DNA of 37,176 nucleotides from DP-36 sp036004365 (GTDB lineage: Bacteria > Desulfobacterota > Binatia > UBA9968). Below, piece after piece: positions 7,681 through 16,990 of this stretch. Each line of letters begins with the position of its first letter. The first letter of the stretch is position 1. The translations under genes were made by a program, and so were the position numbers. Where the stretch lies: positions 1 through 37,176 of the forward strand of contig DASYRN010000090.1 in assembly GCA_036004365.1 (NCBI GenBank), in the 5' to 3' direction. The notes beneath the pieces were generated by a model. The model ran no database searches. It saw nothing but the letters and a program-made list of their open reading frames with translations, and had not been told where the DNA came from.

Positions 7681-8553
7681 TCAGCCGCAAGCGCTGAGCC
7701 CTGAGTTCTCATTCGCCGTCCTGGTGCCGCGGGCCAAGCGGATAAACTCATCCACACTCAAGGTTTCACCCCGGCGTCGCGGATCGATGCCCGCCTCTCG
7801 AAGCAACAGCTCAGCTTCGTTTCTGCCGTTTTTTACTAAACTGCCCAAAGCGTTGGCCAACATCTTTCGTCTCTGGCCGAAAGCAGCTCGCACGACCTTC
7901 TGGAGGTAGGGCAGTTCATCCTGCGGGACTAGCGGTTGGGGGTGCAGCTTGATTTTCAAAACTGTAGATCTCACCTGGGGACGCGGAAAAAAGGCTTCCG
8001 GCGACACACTGACTTTGTCCGAGATGTGTCCGTAAATCTGACACCAAACGGATAGTGTTCCGTATGACTTAGTGCCGGGAAGAGCGGTCATCCGCTCCGC
8101 TACTTCCCGCTGAACCATCAGGACTAGCACAGAAAAATGTTCTCCAAACTCGAAGAGACGAAAGAGGACAGGAGTCAAAATACTGTAAGGAAGGTTCGCG
8201 ACCAACTTGACCTGATGATCTGGGAGAATTTCAGCTAGGTTAATCTTGAGAACATCGTCTTGAATGAGAGTGAATGCAGGCTGATTTCCCAGCGGGCTGT
8301 TTCTCAAGCGCTCCGCTAGAAAAGGATCCACTTCGATCGCCCAGACCTTGCGCGCAACATCCGTTAACCTGCGGGTCAAAAATCCCAGACCGGGGCCAAT
8401 TTCAAGGATCTCGTCATCTCGAGAGAGCTGGATTAGCCCGAGGATGGCCTCGATGACGCTTTCATGGATAAGAAAATTTTGACCTAACCTCTTTTTAGGA
8501 TGGAAGAGCGAAGTGCGCAGGGCTGTTTTTGCCTCTTGGTAAAGAGTGACCAT
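7681..8553 (-). CDS. rsmA: 16S rRNA dimethyladenosine transferase RsmA (KsgA)
   Basis: 290 residues. The family opening KKRLGQNFL (about 19-27), SAM-binding motif EIGPGLGFLTRRL (about 51-63) and catalytic NLPYSI (about 120-125) are present, with the usual FFPRPQVRSTV and AFGQRRKML segments. RsmA dimethylates two adenosines near the 3' end of 16S rRNA during small-subunit assembly. The ATG at 8553 gives an N-terminus of normal length. It lies between tsaD (79-bp gap) and mutM. Confidence 0.94.
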   Translation of the reverse strand: MVTLYQEAKTALRTSLFHPKKRLGQNFLIHESVIEAILGLIQLSRDDEILEIGPGLGFLTRRLTDVARKVWAIEVDPFLAERLRNSPLGNQPAFTLIQDDVLKINLAEILPDHQVKLVANLPYSILTPVLFRLFEFGEHFSVLVLMVQREVAERMTALPGTKSYGTLSVWCQIYGHISDKVSVSPEAFFPRPQVRSTVLKIKLHPQPLVPQDELPYLQKVVRAAFGQRRKMLANALGSLVKNGRNEAELLLREAGIDPRRRGETLSVDEFIRLARGTRTANENSGLSACG

Positions 8554-8632
8554 GGGCTTTTCATCCCACTCGCCACGGCCTTGAGTTTTCAGCCACGCTT
8601 AGCTCTTAAAACCCTTAGCCCTTAACTGTCTA

Positions 8633-9631
8633 TCAAAGAGTGAGGTCGGCATCCGCGTTAAGGCGGAGATCGTCGCGATGTCCCCGCTTGAGCCAGTGAT
8701 ACCCACAGAGAGCGACCATGGCGCCATTGTCGGTGCAGAAGGTGGGCGAAGGAAAATCGACCTCGATCCCGGTTCCGTTTGTTTCCTTTTTCATCCTCTC
8801 ACGAAGACGACTGTTCGCCGCAACTCCGCCTGCCAAAACAATCCGATTGATGCAAAGCTCTTTGGCAGCCCGTAAAGTGGGAGCCATAAGCATCTCCACA
8901 ACCGCTTCTTGGAAACTCGCCGCGATATCGGCCTTTTGCGTTTGCCATCGGTCTTTTTCTTTGGCCTTGAGATAGTGCCACACAGCGGTTTTCAAACCGC
9001 TGAAACTAAAGTCGTAAGCGCCCTTCTTCAGCCGGGCACGAGGAAAGGATATAGCCCTGGCATTGCCCGCCTTCGCCAAGTGATCGATCATTCTGCCGCC
9101 GGGATAGCCCAGATCCATCATCTTCGCCACCTTATCGTAGGCTTCTCCGGCTGCATCGTCGCGAGTGCCACCCAAATGGATGTACTCGCCAACATCCCGA
9201 ACTAAATAGAGAAGCGTATGGCCTCCGGAGGCAAGTAAAGCTATAAAGGGAAACGAAATCTCTCGCTCTAGAAATACAGCGAGGAGATGGGCCTCTAAAT
9301 GGTTAACGCCGACATAGGGAATGCCCCAACGAAAAGAAATTCCTTTCGCGACGGAAAGTCCTACCAAGAGGGAGCCCACTAGCCCGGGGCCTCGAGTGAC
9401 GGCGATTCCATCCAAGTCCTTTAGCGTGATCCCCGCCTTTTCGAGAGCCGCCTCTAGGATAGGTAGAATGTGGCGCACGTGTTGACGCGAGGCTAGCTCT
9501 GGAACCACCCCCCCAAAAGGGCCATGAACGGTATCCTGAGAAGAGACTAAATTCGCGAGGATGGTGCGACCGTCGAGAAGCACCGCCGCGGCTGTATCAT
9601 CGCACGAGGTCTCTACACCCAAGACTAACAT
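8633..9631 (-). CDS. tsaD: tRNA N6-adenosine threonylcarbamoyltransferase TsaD
   Basis: 332 residues, full length. The N-terminus MLVLGVETSCDDTAAAV and the metal-binding motif NHLEAH (about 110-115) are diagnostic, with GGHTLLYLV and AGGVAANSRLRE as further ASKHA-fold landmarks. TsaD transfers the threonylcarbamoyl group to A37 of ANN-decoding tRNAs, with TsaB, TsaE and TsaC, none of which is in this window. The start codon has AAGGA upstream. It lies 28 bp downstream of the TPR lipoprotein gene. Confidence 0.95.
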   Translation of the reverse strand: MLVLGVETSCDDTAAAVLLDGRTILANLVSSQDTVHGPFGGVVPELASRQHVRHILPILEAALEKAGITLKDLDGIAVTRGPGLVGSLLVGLSVAKGISFRWGIPYVGVNHLEAHLLAVFLEREISFPFIALLASGGHTLLYLVRDVGEYIHLGGTRDDAAGEAYDKVAKMMDLGYPGGRMIDHLAKAGNARAISFPRARLKKGAYDFSFSGLKTAVWHYLKAKEKDRWQTQKADIAASFQEAVVEMLMAPTLRAAKELCINRIVLAGGVAANSRLRERMKKETNGTGIEVDFPSPTFCTDNGAMVALCGYHWLKRGHRDDLRLNADADLTL

Positions 9632-9659
9632 GAAGTCCTTCGCGTCAAAACCAGCTCTT

Positions 9660-10385
9660 CTAGTAATAATCTGGCGGACGCTCGCCTCGCAGGCGGCTCA
9701 ATCCTTCGGAGGCCGCTCGGTTCCTTGAGTTCAAACGAAGGGCTTCCGAGTAGCTCGAATCTGCCTTCTGCGAGAAGCCTAAGGCCCGGAAATTCTCGCC
9801 TTTCAGAGCGAAGACTTCCGCCAGCCAAAAGGGCTCACCGTCAAGACGGGATTCTGCCACGCCGAGGAAGTTGAGGGATTCTTGATAATGCCCCAAATGA
9901 TAATGCGCTTTTGCCAAATAGTAATGACTGTAGGGATTGGTCGAATCAATAGAGATAGTCCTTTCCAACCTAGCCAAAGCCTTAGTGTACTCTCCAGCGT
10001 CAAGGAGTTTTCTTCCTTCTTCGGTTAAGCGTAGAGATGCGGCGCGTTGAGGCGAGGTCATCGGAGTAATCTTTGCAATAAGAGAGCTATCGTCAGGCAA
10101 AGAAGGCGCCTCGCGACTTGGGCCTGAACCCGAACTCTGATCTGCTTTTTCCTGAACGGGCGGGCGTCTCTCTCTGAGATCCTGTTCTTTGATTTTGGCC
10201 TCTTCCGTCAAAGGCTTCGGCTGGCTTGCCTGTGGTTTTACCGATGGAACCGGGGCTTGAGGAGAAGTTGGGCTTGGAGGAACGGGACTTCGCCCATGCG
10301 AAGATGGGCGGTAAGTCGGACGAGTCGCACAGGCCTGGGCCAAGAGCGGAAAAAGAAACAGAACCAAAATCACGCGTGGGCGCAA
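9660..10385 (-). CDS. Probable TPR-containing lipoprotein
   Basis: 241 residues. A hydrophobic signal (VILVLFLFPLLAQAC) ends in a Cys at residue 19, suggesting lipid modification, although the residues before it (AQA) are not the best lipobox. A Pro/Ser-rich, low-complexity linker spans about 25-110. Two to three TPR motifs follow (about 115-235, e.g. EGRKLLDAGEYTKALARLE and NPYSHYYLAKAHYHLG). It is probably a periplasmic or outer-membrane adaptor; its partner is unknown. The start is TTG 10385 with GGAG 9 nt upstream. It follows the PBP1b gene by 19 bp, so it may be a cofactor for peptidoglycan synthesis, by analogy with TPR lipoproteins such as LpoA. That link is inference. Confidence 0.7.
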   Translation of the reverse strand: MRPRVILVLFLFPLLAQACATRPTYRPSSHGRSPVPPSPTSPQAPVPSVKPQASQPKPLTEEAKIKEQDLRERRPPVQEKADQSSGSGPSREAPSLPDDSSLIAKITPMTSPQRAASLRLTEEGRKLLDAGEYTKALARLERTISIDSTNPYSHYYLAKAHYHLGHYQESLNFLGVAESRLDGEPFWLAEVFALKGENFRALGFSQKADSSYSEALRLNSRNRAASEGLSRLRGERPPDYY

Positions 10386-10404
10386 AATTATATCTCCACA
10401 ACCT

Positions 10405-12765
10405 CTATTTTCCCAGGAAAGGAGATAAAATCCAAGACAAAAGATCTATAGGCTCCCGAAGCAATCGGGCGAAAGGGGCGGGGTGAAGCGGACAATAACC
10501 ACTGGGCTCCTCTCCTTCAATGAAGGCCTCGAGGATAACCCGGGGACAATTGGAAGTCGCGAGGTAGCCACTCAAAGGATCGATATTGACCATCTTAATG
10601 CCCGGTGGTGGGACAAAGTCAGTAACTGGAGTCCCGGCTGTAGCCCGTTTCATAAAGTCGGTCCAGATGGGAAGGGCGGCCTGGGCACCCGATAAACCGA
10701 GTTTGGTCTGATTATCAAATCCGACCCACACAACTGCTAAGAGGTCGGGCGTATAGCCTGCAAACCACGCATCTTTGAGGTCATTAGTAGTCCCAGTTTT
10801 TCCCGCCGCTGCCCGATCAAATCCTTGAGCCCTCGCCCCATACCCCGTTCCCCGGTCCAAGACACCCTTTAGCAAATGATTGATCATGAAAGCCATCTGA
10901 GGCGATATCACTCTCTCCACGCGAATGTCTCTTTTCTCCAAGGCCCGTCCCTCTTGATCCATTACCTGTTTCACCGCCAAGGGATGAGTTCGCACGCCAT
11001 TATTGGCCAACGTGGAAAATGCCGTCGCAAGCTCGAGGGGAGTAACCTCAACACCGCCCAAAACCAGAGAAGGCAATGCAGGAAGCGAACTCTCAATCCC
11101 GAGACGATAGGCCAAATCCCGAATCTTGTTGATCCCTACCTCCCTGGCGATACGGACAGTAGCCGAGTTAAGAGACTTCTCCAGAGCCGTACGGACCGTC
11201 ACAGTGCCGAAGTACTCTTCCTTGTAGTTCCGCGGCGTCCACTCTTGCCCCTCATAACTCCAGGTGAAGGGAGAATCGTCCACGAGTGTTGCAGACGTAA
11301 ATTTTTTCCCTCCTTCTTCTGACCCGTACATAAAAGCCCCCAAATACGTAAACGGCTTAACAGTTGATCCTGGTTGGCGCCGCGCCTGGAAGACTCGGTT
11401 AAATTGAGACTTCTGGTAATCCCTTCCTCCGACCATCGCTTTGATCTCGCCCGTCTGAGGTTTAACGACAATGATCGCTCCTTCGAGATGATCCTCCTCG
11501 CCGCGCTTCCGCAAATAAGGATAGGTTTCCTCCAGGCGCTTCAGTCCATCCGCGAGAGCTCTTTCCGCGAGCCGCTGTAAATGGAGGTCCAAACTGGTAA
11601 AGATCTTTAGCCCTTCCGCTGTCAACACCTCATTGGAATAATTTTCCGCAAGCTCCCTTCGGAGAAAATCGACGTAAAAGGGAGCGTCATTGGCAACTTT
11701 GATAAGTTCACGGCGCTGAATGGCCTCTCGCACGGCCGCTTCGTACTGACCTCGGGTAAGGATTTTTTCCTGTAACATTTTACCCAGGACGACATTTCTT
11801 CTCTGCGTCGCTAGCTCTATGCTGCGATAGGGAGAGTAGCGGCCGGGGGCTCTAATGAGCCCCGCCAGGAGTGCCATTTCCCCGACGGTCAGCTCTTTGG
11901 GCTCCTTCAAAAAATAGAACTGCGAGGCCTCCCAAACTCCAAAGATTCCCTGCGCCCCTTTTTGGCCGAGGTAGATCTCGTTCAAGTAATTTTCAAGGAT
12001 TTCCTCCTTGGAATACTTACGCTCCGCAATGAGAGCCATAAGCGCTTCCTTGAACTTGCGTTGCAGAGTTCTCCCCTCATCCAGGAAAAAGTTCTTCATT
12101 AACTGCTGCGTTAAGGTACTCCCCCCTTGAACGACTGCACCGCTGCGCAAATTGACCCAAGAGGCGCGAAGGATCGCTACGGGATCAATACCCCGGTGGC
12201 GATAAAACCTCTCATCCTCAATGGATAGGACCGCGTGCACTAACAGGGGGGGCACGTCTGACAACTTCACCAGTCTTCTCTCCTCCCAGATGCGGTTGTA
12301 AAGGCCGGTGATGAGTTCGGGTTCGAGTTCAAGCGAAAAATGCTCTTCGCCTGTGTTGCGATTCGCCATTTTGGCGATCGTCCCCCGTTGAAGGGCAATT
12401 TGGATCGGAAAGCCCTTAAATTTTTCCAGCGGATAGGCAAAATCCTGCAGATAGATCTCTAGGAGACCGTCGCGTTTGAGAAAACGGTACTCTCCCCTCG
12501 CCTGCGGCGACTGTCGCACCTCGTGATACCCCAAGCGACGCAGCTTTTCAGCCAACTCTTCCGTGCGAAGATTCATCCCAACATAGAGCAGAGAGGTATC
12601 GGAATAAATCTTGGACGGAAATTGCCATTTTTGCCCCTCAAATTTTACGGCGACGACTTGCTCAACTGTCTTTACGTACCATGCGCCGACAATGATGCCC
12701 GTTGAGAGGAAAAGAAGTAAGAGAAGAGAGGCAAACTTGAGAGTCTTATGGCGGATTTTCTTCAA
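10405..12765 (-). CDS. mrcB: Bifunctional penicillin-binding protein, PBP1b type
   Basis: 786 residues. An N-terminal membrane anchor (about 10-32) is followed by a UB2H-like domain (about 60-150). The glycosyltransferase 51 domain has the motifs EDERFYRHRG and GGSTLTQQLMKNFF. The transpeptidase domain has all three active-site motifs: STVK (SxxK), SLN (SxN) and KTGT. It polymerises and cross-links peptidoglycan. The start is TTG 12765 with no clear Shine-Dalgarno, beside a 10-bp palindrome GGGAATTCCC (12769-12778). A minus-strand TTGACA at 12805-12800 lies upstream but lacks a good -10. This is the first gene of the run to mutM. Confidence 0.93.
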   Translation of the reverse strand: MKKIRHKTLKFASLLLLLFLSTGIIVGAWYVKTVEQVVAVKFEGQKWQFPSKIYSDTSLLYVGMNLRTEELAEKLRRLGYHEVRQSPQARGEYRFLKRDGLLEIYLQDFAYPLEKFKGFPIQIALQRGTIAKMANRNTGEEHFSLELEPELITGLYNRIWEERRLVKLSDVPPLLVHAVLSIEDERFYRHRGIDPVAILRASWVNLRSGAVVQGGSTLTQQLMKNFFLDEGRTLQRKFKEALMALIAERKYSKEEILENYLNEIYLGQKGAQGIFGVWEASQFYFLKEPKELTVGEMALLAGLIRAPGRYSPYRSIELATQRRNVVLGKMLQEKILTRGQYEAAVREAIQRRELIKVANDAPFYVDFLRRELAENYSNEVLTAEGLKIFTSLDLHLQRLAERALADGLKRLEETYPYLRKRGEEDHLEGAIIVVKPQTGEIKAMVGGRDYQKSQFNRVFQARRQPGSTVKPFTYLGAFMYGSEEGGKKFTSATLVDDSPFTWSYEGQEWTPRNYKEEYFGTVTVRTALEKSLNSATVRIAREVGINKIRDLAYRLGIESSLPALPSLVLGGVEVTPLELATAFSTLANNGVRTHPLAVKQVMDQEGRALEKRDIRVERVISPQMAFMINHLLKGVLDRGTGYGARAQGFDRAAAGKTGTTNDLKDAWFAGYTPDLLAVVWVGFDNQTKLGLSGAQAALPIWTDFMKRATAGTPVTDFVPPPGIKMVNIDPLSGYLATSNCPRVILEAFIEGEEPSGYCPLHPAPFARLLREPIDLLSWILSPFLGK

Positions 12766-12881
12766 ACCGGGAATTCCCTAATCAAGGTACCATCGGCGCT
12801 GTCAAAAAGAAATGCCCCTCAATCCCATGATACGGATAGCCTTCGCCTTTCAGTGATCGACGCTTGAATGCAATCGAAAAG

Positions 12882-12920
12882 AAAAAAGAGGGCCGGGCGA
12901 AATTCACCTGACCCTCTTTT
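12882..12920 (-). terminator. Intrinsic terminator of htrA
   Basis: AAAAGAGGG (12884-12892) and CCCTCTTTT (12912-12920) form a 9-bp stem. Read on the minus strand the stem is followed by a run of T (12887-12882). It starts 23 bp after the htrA stop. Confidence 0.85.
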
Positions 12921-12942
12921 GTGATTTACTGCAACTGGATGT

Positions 12943-14442
12943 TTACCGGCGAGGCTTCAAGGCAAGAAAGAGCGTATTATCCCCGCGGCGCACAAGAAAC
13001 AGGATCCCCTTTCCCTTTCTTTCTCCGATTGCTTTTTTGTAGTCAGCGAGATTGCGAACCGGTTTGCGATCGATCTCCAAAATCACATCTCCCCGGCGGA
13101 GACCTGCCTCATCGGCCGGGCCCCCTTGTGTAATCGCGGTGATAACGACCCCTTCTGCCCGTTCCAAGCCCAAGCTTTCGGCCATTTCCGGAGTGACTCT
13201 CTGGACCGCAAGCCCCAGCTCTCCCTTTTCTTCGGTAGAGGCAACGACTTCCTCCTCCTTAAGCTCGCCGACCGCGACCGCGAGCGTAACCTCTTTTTTG
13301 TCCCGCAGCACCTTCAGTCGGGCTTTCTTGTTCACCGCGGTCCGCGCCACGATAATGGGAAGCTCATTGGAATCTTTGATCTCCTTGCCATCGAACTCGA
13401 TGATCACGTCTCCTACCTTAATTCCTGCACGGTCCGCCGGCCCGTCTTTGGACACGTTCGCTACCAGCGCTCCCCGGGCTTTTTCCAGACCCAAGGATTC
13501 GGCAATGTCGGGAGTGACCTTTTGAATCAGCACCCCGAGATAGCCTCGAGTTACCTTCCCCTTACCCTTAAGTTGCGGTAGAAGCTCCTTGGCCAGATTA
13601 ATGGGAATCGCAAAACCAATCCCGATATTCCCGCCGGTTCTGCTGAAGATGGCCGAATTGATCCCTACCACTTCTCCGTGTAAGTTGATCAGCGGCCCCC
13701 CTGAATTGCCGGGATTGATCGATGCATCGGTCTGGATAAAGTCGTCATAAGGTCCAGCCCCTATGTGCCTGCCCTTGGCACTGACAATCCCCGCCGTAAT
13801 TGTGCTGTCCAGACCGAATGGATTGCCGATGGCCATCACCCACTCGCCAACCTCAAGCCGGTCTGAGTCGCCCAGGGACGCTATGGGCAGACTTCCTCGT
13901 GCGTCAATTTTGACTACAGCGATATCCGTCTTGGAATCTTTACCCACCACCTTGGCCTCGAACTCCCTCTCATCGGAAAGCTTCACAACGATCTTCTGCG
14001 CGTTCTCAACAACATGATTGTTAGTCAGGATAGAACCGTCGCTGTCGATAATAAACCCAGAACCCAAACTTCTCTGTTGCTGCGGTCCTCGCGGGATTGG
14101 ACCTCCAAAAAATCTGCGCCAGAATTCACTAAATGGATCTTCTTCACCGAAGGGGCTCGAGAATCCTTGGCCGCCTTCACTGACCTGGACCGTGGAGATG
14201 TTCACCACTAACGGTCTCATCTTTTTCGCTAAGTTGATAAAGTCGGGCAATCCTTGCGCTTCAGGACTGGCCGGACGGACTTCGGCACTTTGCGACTCTC
14301 CCCATAAGTGCAAGCCGCGGCTGCCACCCGTCAGGCCATCCAGATGCCCGCTGATGCCCAGACCAATCAACAGAGAAACCAAGGCGACTACCGTCAACCC
14401 CCTGACGCCCACCTTCTTTCCCAATAAACCCTTTTCTTCCAT
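12943..14442 (-). CDS. degP: HtrA/DegP-family periplasmic serine protease with two PDZ domains
   Basis: 499 residues. A signal anchor (about 12-32) is followed by a trypsin-like domain with the catalytic triad visible as His in ILTNNHVVENA, Asp in SKTDIAVVKID and Ser in NPGNSGGPL. Two PDZ domains follow (about residues 290-385 and 400-495), each with a GPADRAG/GPADEAG-type loop. Such proteases degrade or refold damaged envelope proteins. The gene starts 9 bp after the DUF1844 gene and ends at a hairpin terminator. DegP and DegQ subtypes cannot be separated by eye. Confidence 0.93.
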   Translation of the reverse strand: MEEKGLLGKKVGVRGLTVVALVSLLIGLGISGHLDGLTGGSRGLHLWGESQSAEVRPASPEAQGLPDFINLAKKMRPLVVNISTVQVSEGGQGFSSPFGEEDPFSEFWRRFFGGPIPRGPQQQRSLGSGFIIDSDGSILTNNHVVENAQKIVVKLSDEREFEAKVVGKDSKTDIAVVKIDARGSLPIASLGDSDRLEVGEWVMAIGNPFGLDSTITAGIVSAKGRHIGAGPYDDFIQTDASINPGNSGGPLINLHGEVVGINSAIFSRTGGNIGIGFAIPINLAKELLPQLKGKGKVTRGYLGVLIQKVTPDIAESLGLEKARGALVANVSKDGPADRAGIKVGDVIIEFDGKEIKDSNELPIIVARTAVNKKARLKVLRDKKEVTLAVAVGELKEEEVVASTEEKGELGLAVQRVTPEMAESLGLERAEGVVITAITQGGPADEAGLRRGDVILEIDRKPVRNLADYKKAIGERKGKGILFLVRRGDNTLFLALKPRR

Positions 14443-14451
14443 TACATTCTC

Positions 14452-14865
14452 CTATTTTTTCTTTACGGCCTCGACGTAGCGCATACGCAAATCAAAGAGA
14501 ACATCCTCAACGAGTTTGTTTTCTCCTTGATCTAAATTTCCGTGAGTTTTTTCCCGGAGCATTGCAACAATATCGATCATCTGTTTGGCGACCGAGACAT
14601 CTTTCTCTACCTTGCCACTCAGAGGGTTTGGGATTTCTCCCAAATGCATGAGGGCCTGTGTGCTAAGGCTGATGATGAAGGTGGAAAAGCTGATCTCCGG
14701 TCCCTGGCCGGAAGATTCTTCTTGTTGCGGTTCTTCTTTTGACTTTGCATCGGCGTCCGATTCTGATGCAGCCGTTTCAGAGGTCTCTCGAGGCTCTCCT
14801 GTTTCGGGCGTGAACCGCCTTCGGTCCTCTACCTTAAATCCTTTTTTTCCTGCTTCTTCAGCCAT
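14452..14865 (-). CDS. DUF1844 family protein
   Basis: 137 residues from ATG 14865 (MAEEAGKKGFKVEDRRRF), chosen because AGAGGGAAG precedes it; the frame is open further upstream but that part would run into the htpX terminator. A charged, low-complexity region (about 20-60) is followed by the DUF1844 domain: SFSTFIISLSTQALMHLGEI, then KQMIDIVAMLREKTHGNLD and LFDLRMRYVE. Function is unknown. It is cytoplasmic by sequence and directly precedes htrA, suggesting a link to envelope stress. Confidence 0.85.
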   Translation of the reverse strand: MAEEAGKKGFKVEDRRRFTPETGEPRETSETAASESDADAKSKEEPQQEESSGQGPEISFSTFIISLSTQALMHLGEIPNPLSGKVEKDVSVAKQMIDIVAMLREKTHGNLDQGENKLVEDVLFDLRMRYVEAVKKK

Positions 14866-14886
14866 AGGACTTCCCTCTGTAGAGAG

Positions 14887-14939
14887 AAAAAATGCCTGGC
14901 AATGTCGTCGGCCAAGATGCCGGCACACACTCCAGGCAT
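14887..14939 (-). terminator. Intrinsic terminator of htpX
   Basis: ATGCCTGG (14892-14899) pairs with CCAGGCAT (14932-14939). On the minus strand the stem ends in a T run (14892-14887). A GC-rich inner hairpin is likely inside the 32-nt loop. It lies 21 bp after the htpX stop and separates it from DUF1844-htrA. Confidence 0.75.
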
Positions 14940-14960
14940 GCTCCCAAAAAAACGCTGGGC

Positions 14961-15815
14961 TTAATAAGTCATGGCCCGCAGTCGCGCAATCCTCTCTTCA
15001 ATCGGAGGATGCGTGCTGAAAAGGCTGAGCAGAGCTCGCCCGGACAGTGGGTTCATAATAAACAGGTGAGCAGTTTCAGGACGCGCCCCCTCAAGCGGAA
15101 CAAGCTGGCTGGCTCGCGCAAGTTTCTCCAACGCGGACGCCAAGCCAAGGGGATTTCCAGAAACCTTCGCACCCGTAGCATCCGCCAGATATTCTCGCGA
15201 ACGGGAAATCGCCATCTGAATGAGAAGCGCCGCTATAGGAGCCAAGATGGACATGAAAATCAGACCTAACACTCCTCCTCCGCCTTCCTCGTCTCTTTCA
15301 CCTCTTCCCGTCCCGAAAATGGCAGCCCACCTGGCCATATGGGCAAGCATCATAATCACGCCGGCAAGAGTAGCGGCAATGCTACTCACAAGAATGTCCC
15401 GGTTTCTGACATGGGAAAGTTCGTGCGCGAGAACTCCTTCGAGCTCCTCTCTACTCATGATTCGCAATATGCCTTCTGTCACGGCAACCACTGCATGCTC
15501 GGGATTTCTTCCGGTCGCAAAGGCATTAGGTGACTCAGAAGGTATAATATAGAGGCGAGGCATCGGAAGTTTCGCACGCAAGGCGAGATTTTGGACGATT
15601 CGGTAAAGCTCGGGAGCCTCGTCGAGACCGACCTCCCGGGCCCGATACATCGCAAGAACGATCTTGTGAGAAAACCAGTAGCTGCCGAAGTTAAGGAGTA
15701 CGGCAAAGACAAACGCAATGACCAAACCTTGTGAACCGCCAAAGAGTTGTCCAATGCCCAAAATAATTCCGGTCATCAGACCTAAAAGGAGCGTAGTTTT
15801 AATGGAGTTTGACAT
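14961..15815 (-). CDS. htpX: Membrane protease HtpX (M48 family)
   Basis: 284 residues. Two N-terminal hydrophobic segments (about 7-50) are followed by the zinc motif HELSH (about residues 130-134), two further hydrophobic stretches and the third ligand Glu in SREYLADATGA. HtpX cleaves misfolded inner-membrane proteins together with FtsH. The ATG at 15815 has GAGG upstream. With htrA next door the region has an envelope-quality-control theme, but a terminator separates the two units. Confidence 0.93.
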   Translation of the reverse strand: MSNSIKTTLLLGLMTGIILGIGQLFGGSQGLVIAFVFAVLLNFGSYWFSHKIVLAMYRAREVGLDEAPELYRIVQNLALRAKLPMPRLYIIPSESPNAFATGRNPEHAVVAVTEGILRIMSREELEGVLAHELSHVRNRDILVSSIAATLAGVIMMLAHMARWAAIFGTGRGERDEEGGGGVLGLIFMSILAPIAALLIQMAISRSREYLADATGAKVSGNPLGLASALEKLARASQLVPLEGARPETAHLFIMNPLSGRALLSLFSTHPPIEERIARLRAMTY

Positions 15816-15892
15816 TATTCCTCGGGGCGAATCCGTCGCGCCAAACTTGCAGATTTACCCCTGTTGAACTTTAATCTCTGCACCCCCCCTTG

Positions 15893-16951
15893 TCAAGAAG
15901 GTGAATCCCAAGCTGGCCCCTTAAGGTTGTCGCAAATTTCTTCTATAACCTTCATGACCTCGACGGGAGAAAGCGCGGTCAGACATTTTGTGTGTGGGCA
16001 AGTCTTCATGACCGACGGAACACAAGGTGAGCACTCTACGGGCCGGGTTACCACTGTAACTCGTCTCCCTCTCGGGGCCCACTGAATAGGATCGGTTGGG
16101 CCAAAAATCGCAATGGTAGTGACGCCAAGCAACGCAGCCAGATGGGTGACGCCGCTATCGTTGCCCAGATAGAGATGGCATTTGCTTAACAGGGCAGCCA
16201 ACTGGGCAAGAGAGAGGCCCCGTACCGTCGACATCGGATGGCAAGAATAAGCGAGGCTTCTGTTCTCTTCTTCCACAGGACCGAGAACAGTCACAACTCC
16301 ACCGCTCCATTCTCGCTGCCACCTCTCGGCCACGATCTTATAGAAATCCATCGGCCAATTCTTTTCTTTGGCGCCGCTGCCTGGAGCCAGGGCAAGAACC
16401 TTTTTCTCCGCAAAGCGCTTCCCCTGCCAAAACTCGCAACTCCAGGCAACGGCTTCGCGTCTTAGCGGAACACTAGGGGAGATTTCGCTGGGACAGCTTC
16501 CTTCGAGACACGAGAGATAGTAGTCCACCAAGTGAACCTCAGAACCAACGGGCCGAAACGGAAAAATTCGCAACCGGCCCTTGGCTAAGACCGAAAGATG
16601 CTCAACGAAATCAGGTTGGTTACTTCCCATCCACGACCAAATCGTGGCGTAGGACGAAAAAAAATTCACAAGCCTTTGATCCTGATGAGGACCAGGAGAA
16701 AAAAGACGGGAGATTTCATAGCACTCCAGTGAGCGTGTCCTGACGTCAGGCGGAAGCAAGTCTCCATATTCTGTTCGGGCCAAGAAGTCCAGTTCCCTAT
16801 CTTTTGCCAATTGTCGCAGGGTGGGAAAAAAGCAGATAAAGTCTCCGAGCGCTCCCGGAAAGATAACGAGATCTTTTTCCTGCATGATTCTGGGGGCGAT
16901 TCTTTTAATTGACTTTCCGACCCCAAGAATATAGCATACTTTCGTCTGCAT
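15893..16951 (-). CDS. Family 9 glycosyltransferase (ADP-heptose:LPS heptosyltransferase-like)
   Basis: 352 residues from ATG 16951. The family motif VIFPGALGDFICFFPTLRQLA lies near residues 28-48, and the C-terminal donor-binding part has LYLGNDSGVTHLAALLGV and IFGPTDPIQWAPRG. GT9 enzymes add heptose to the lipopolysaccharide core or act on related envelope glycans; the acceptor is not predictable here. ATG 16885 (MQEKDLVIFPGALGD) would give the more usual N-terminus, but neither start has an ideal ribosome binding site. It is divergent from cysK with 39 bp between. Confidence 0.85.
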   Translation of the reverse strand: MQTKVCYILGVGKSIKRIAPRIMQEKDLVIFPGALGDFICFFPTLRQLAKDRELDFLARTEYGDLLPPDVRTRSLECYEISRLFSPGPHQDQRLVNFFSSYATIWSWMGSNQPDFVEHLSVLAKGRLRIFPFRPVGSEVHLVDYYLSCLEGSCPSEISPSVPLRREAVAWSCEFWQGKRFAEKKVLALAPGSGAKEKNWPMDFYKIVAERWQREWSGGVVTVLGPVEEENRSLAYSCHPMSTVRGLSLAQLAALLSKCHLYLGNDSGVTHLAALLGVTTIAIFGPTDPIQWAPRGRRVTVVTRPVECSPCVPSVMKTCPHTKCLTALSPVEVMKVIEEICDNLKGPAWDSPS

Positions 16952-16990
16952 GCCCGAACCCCACTCCTGATTTTCGGAAGAACATAAAGT

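Noticed and set aside
7661..7690. Upstream extension of mutM
   Set aside because: The catalytic Pro must be residue 2, which fixes the start at 7660.
14866..14928. Upstream extension of the DUF1844 frame
   Set aside because: It would translate through the htpX terminator stem. The ATG at 14865 has a better ribosome binding site.
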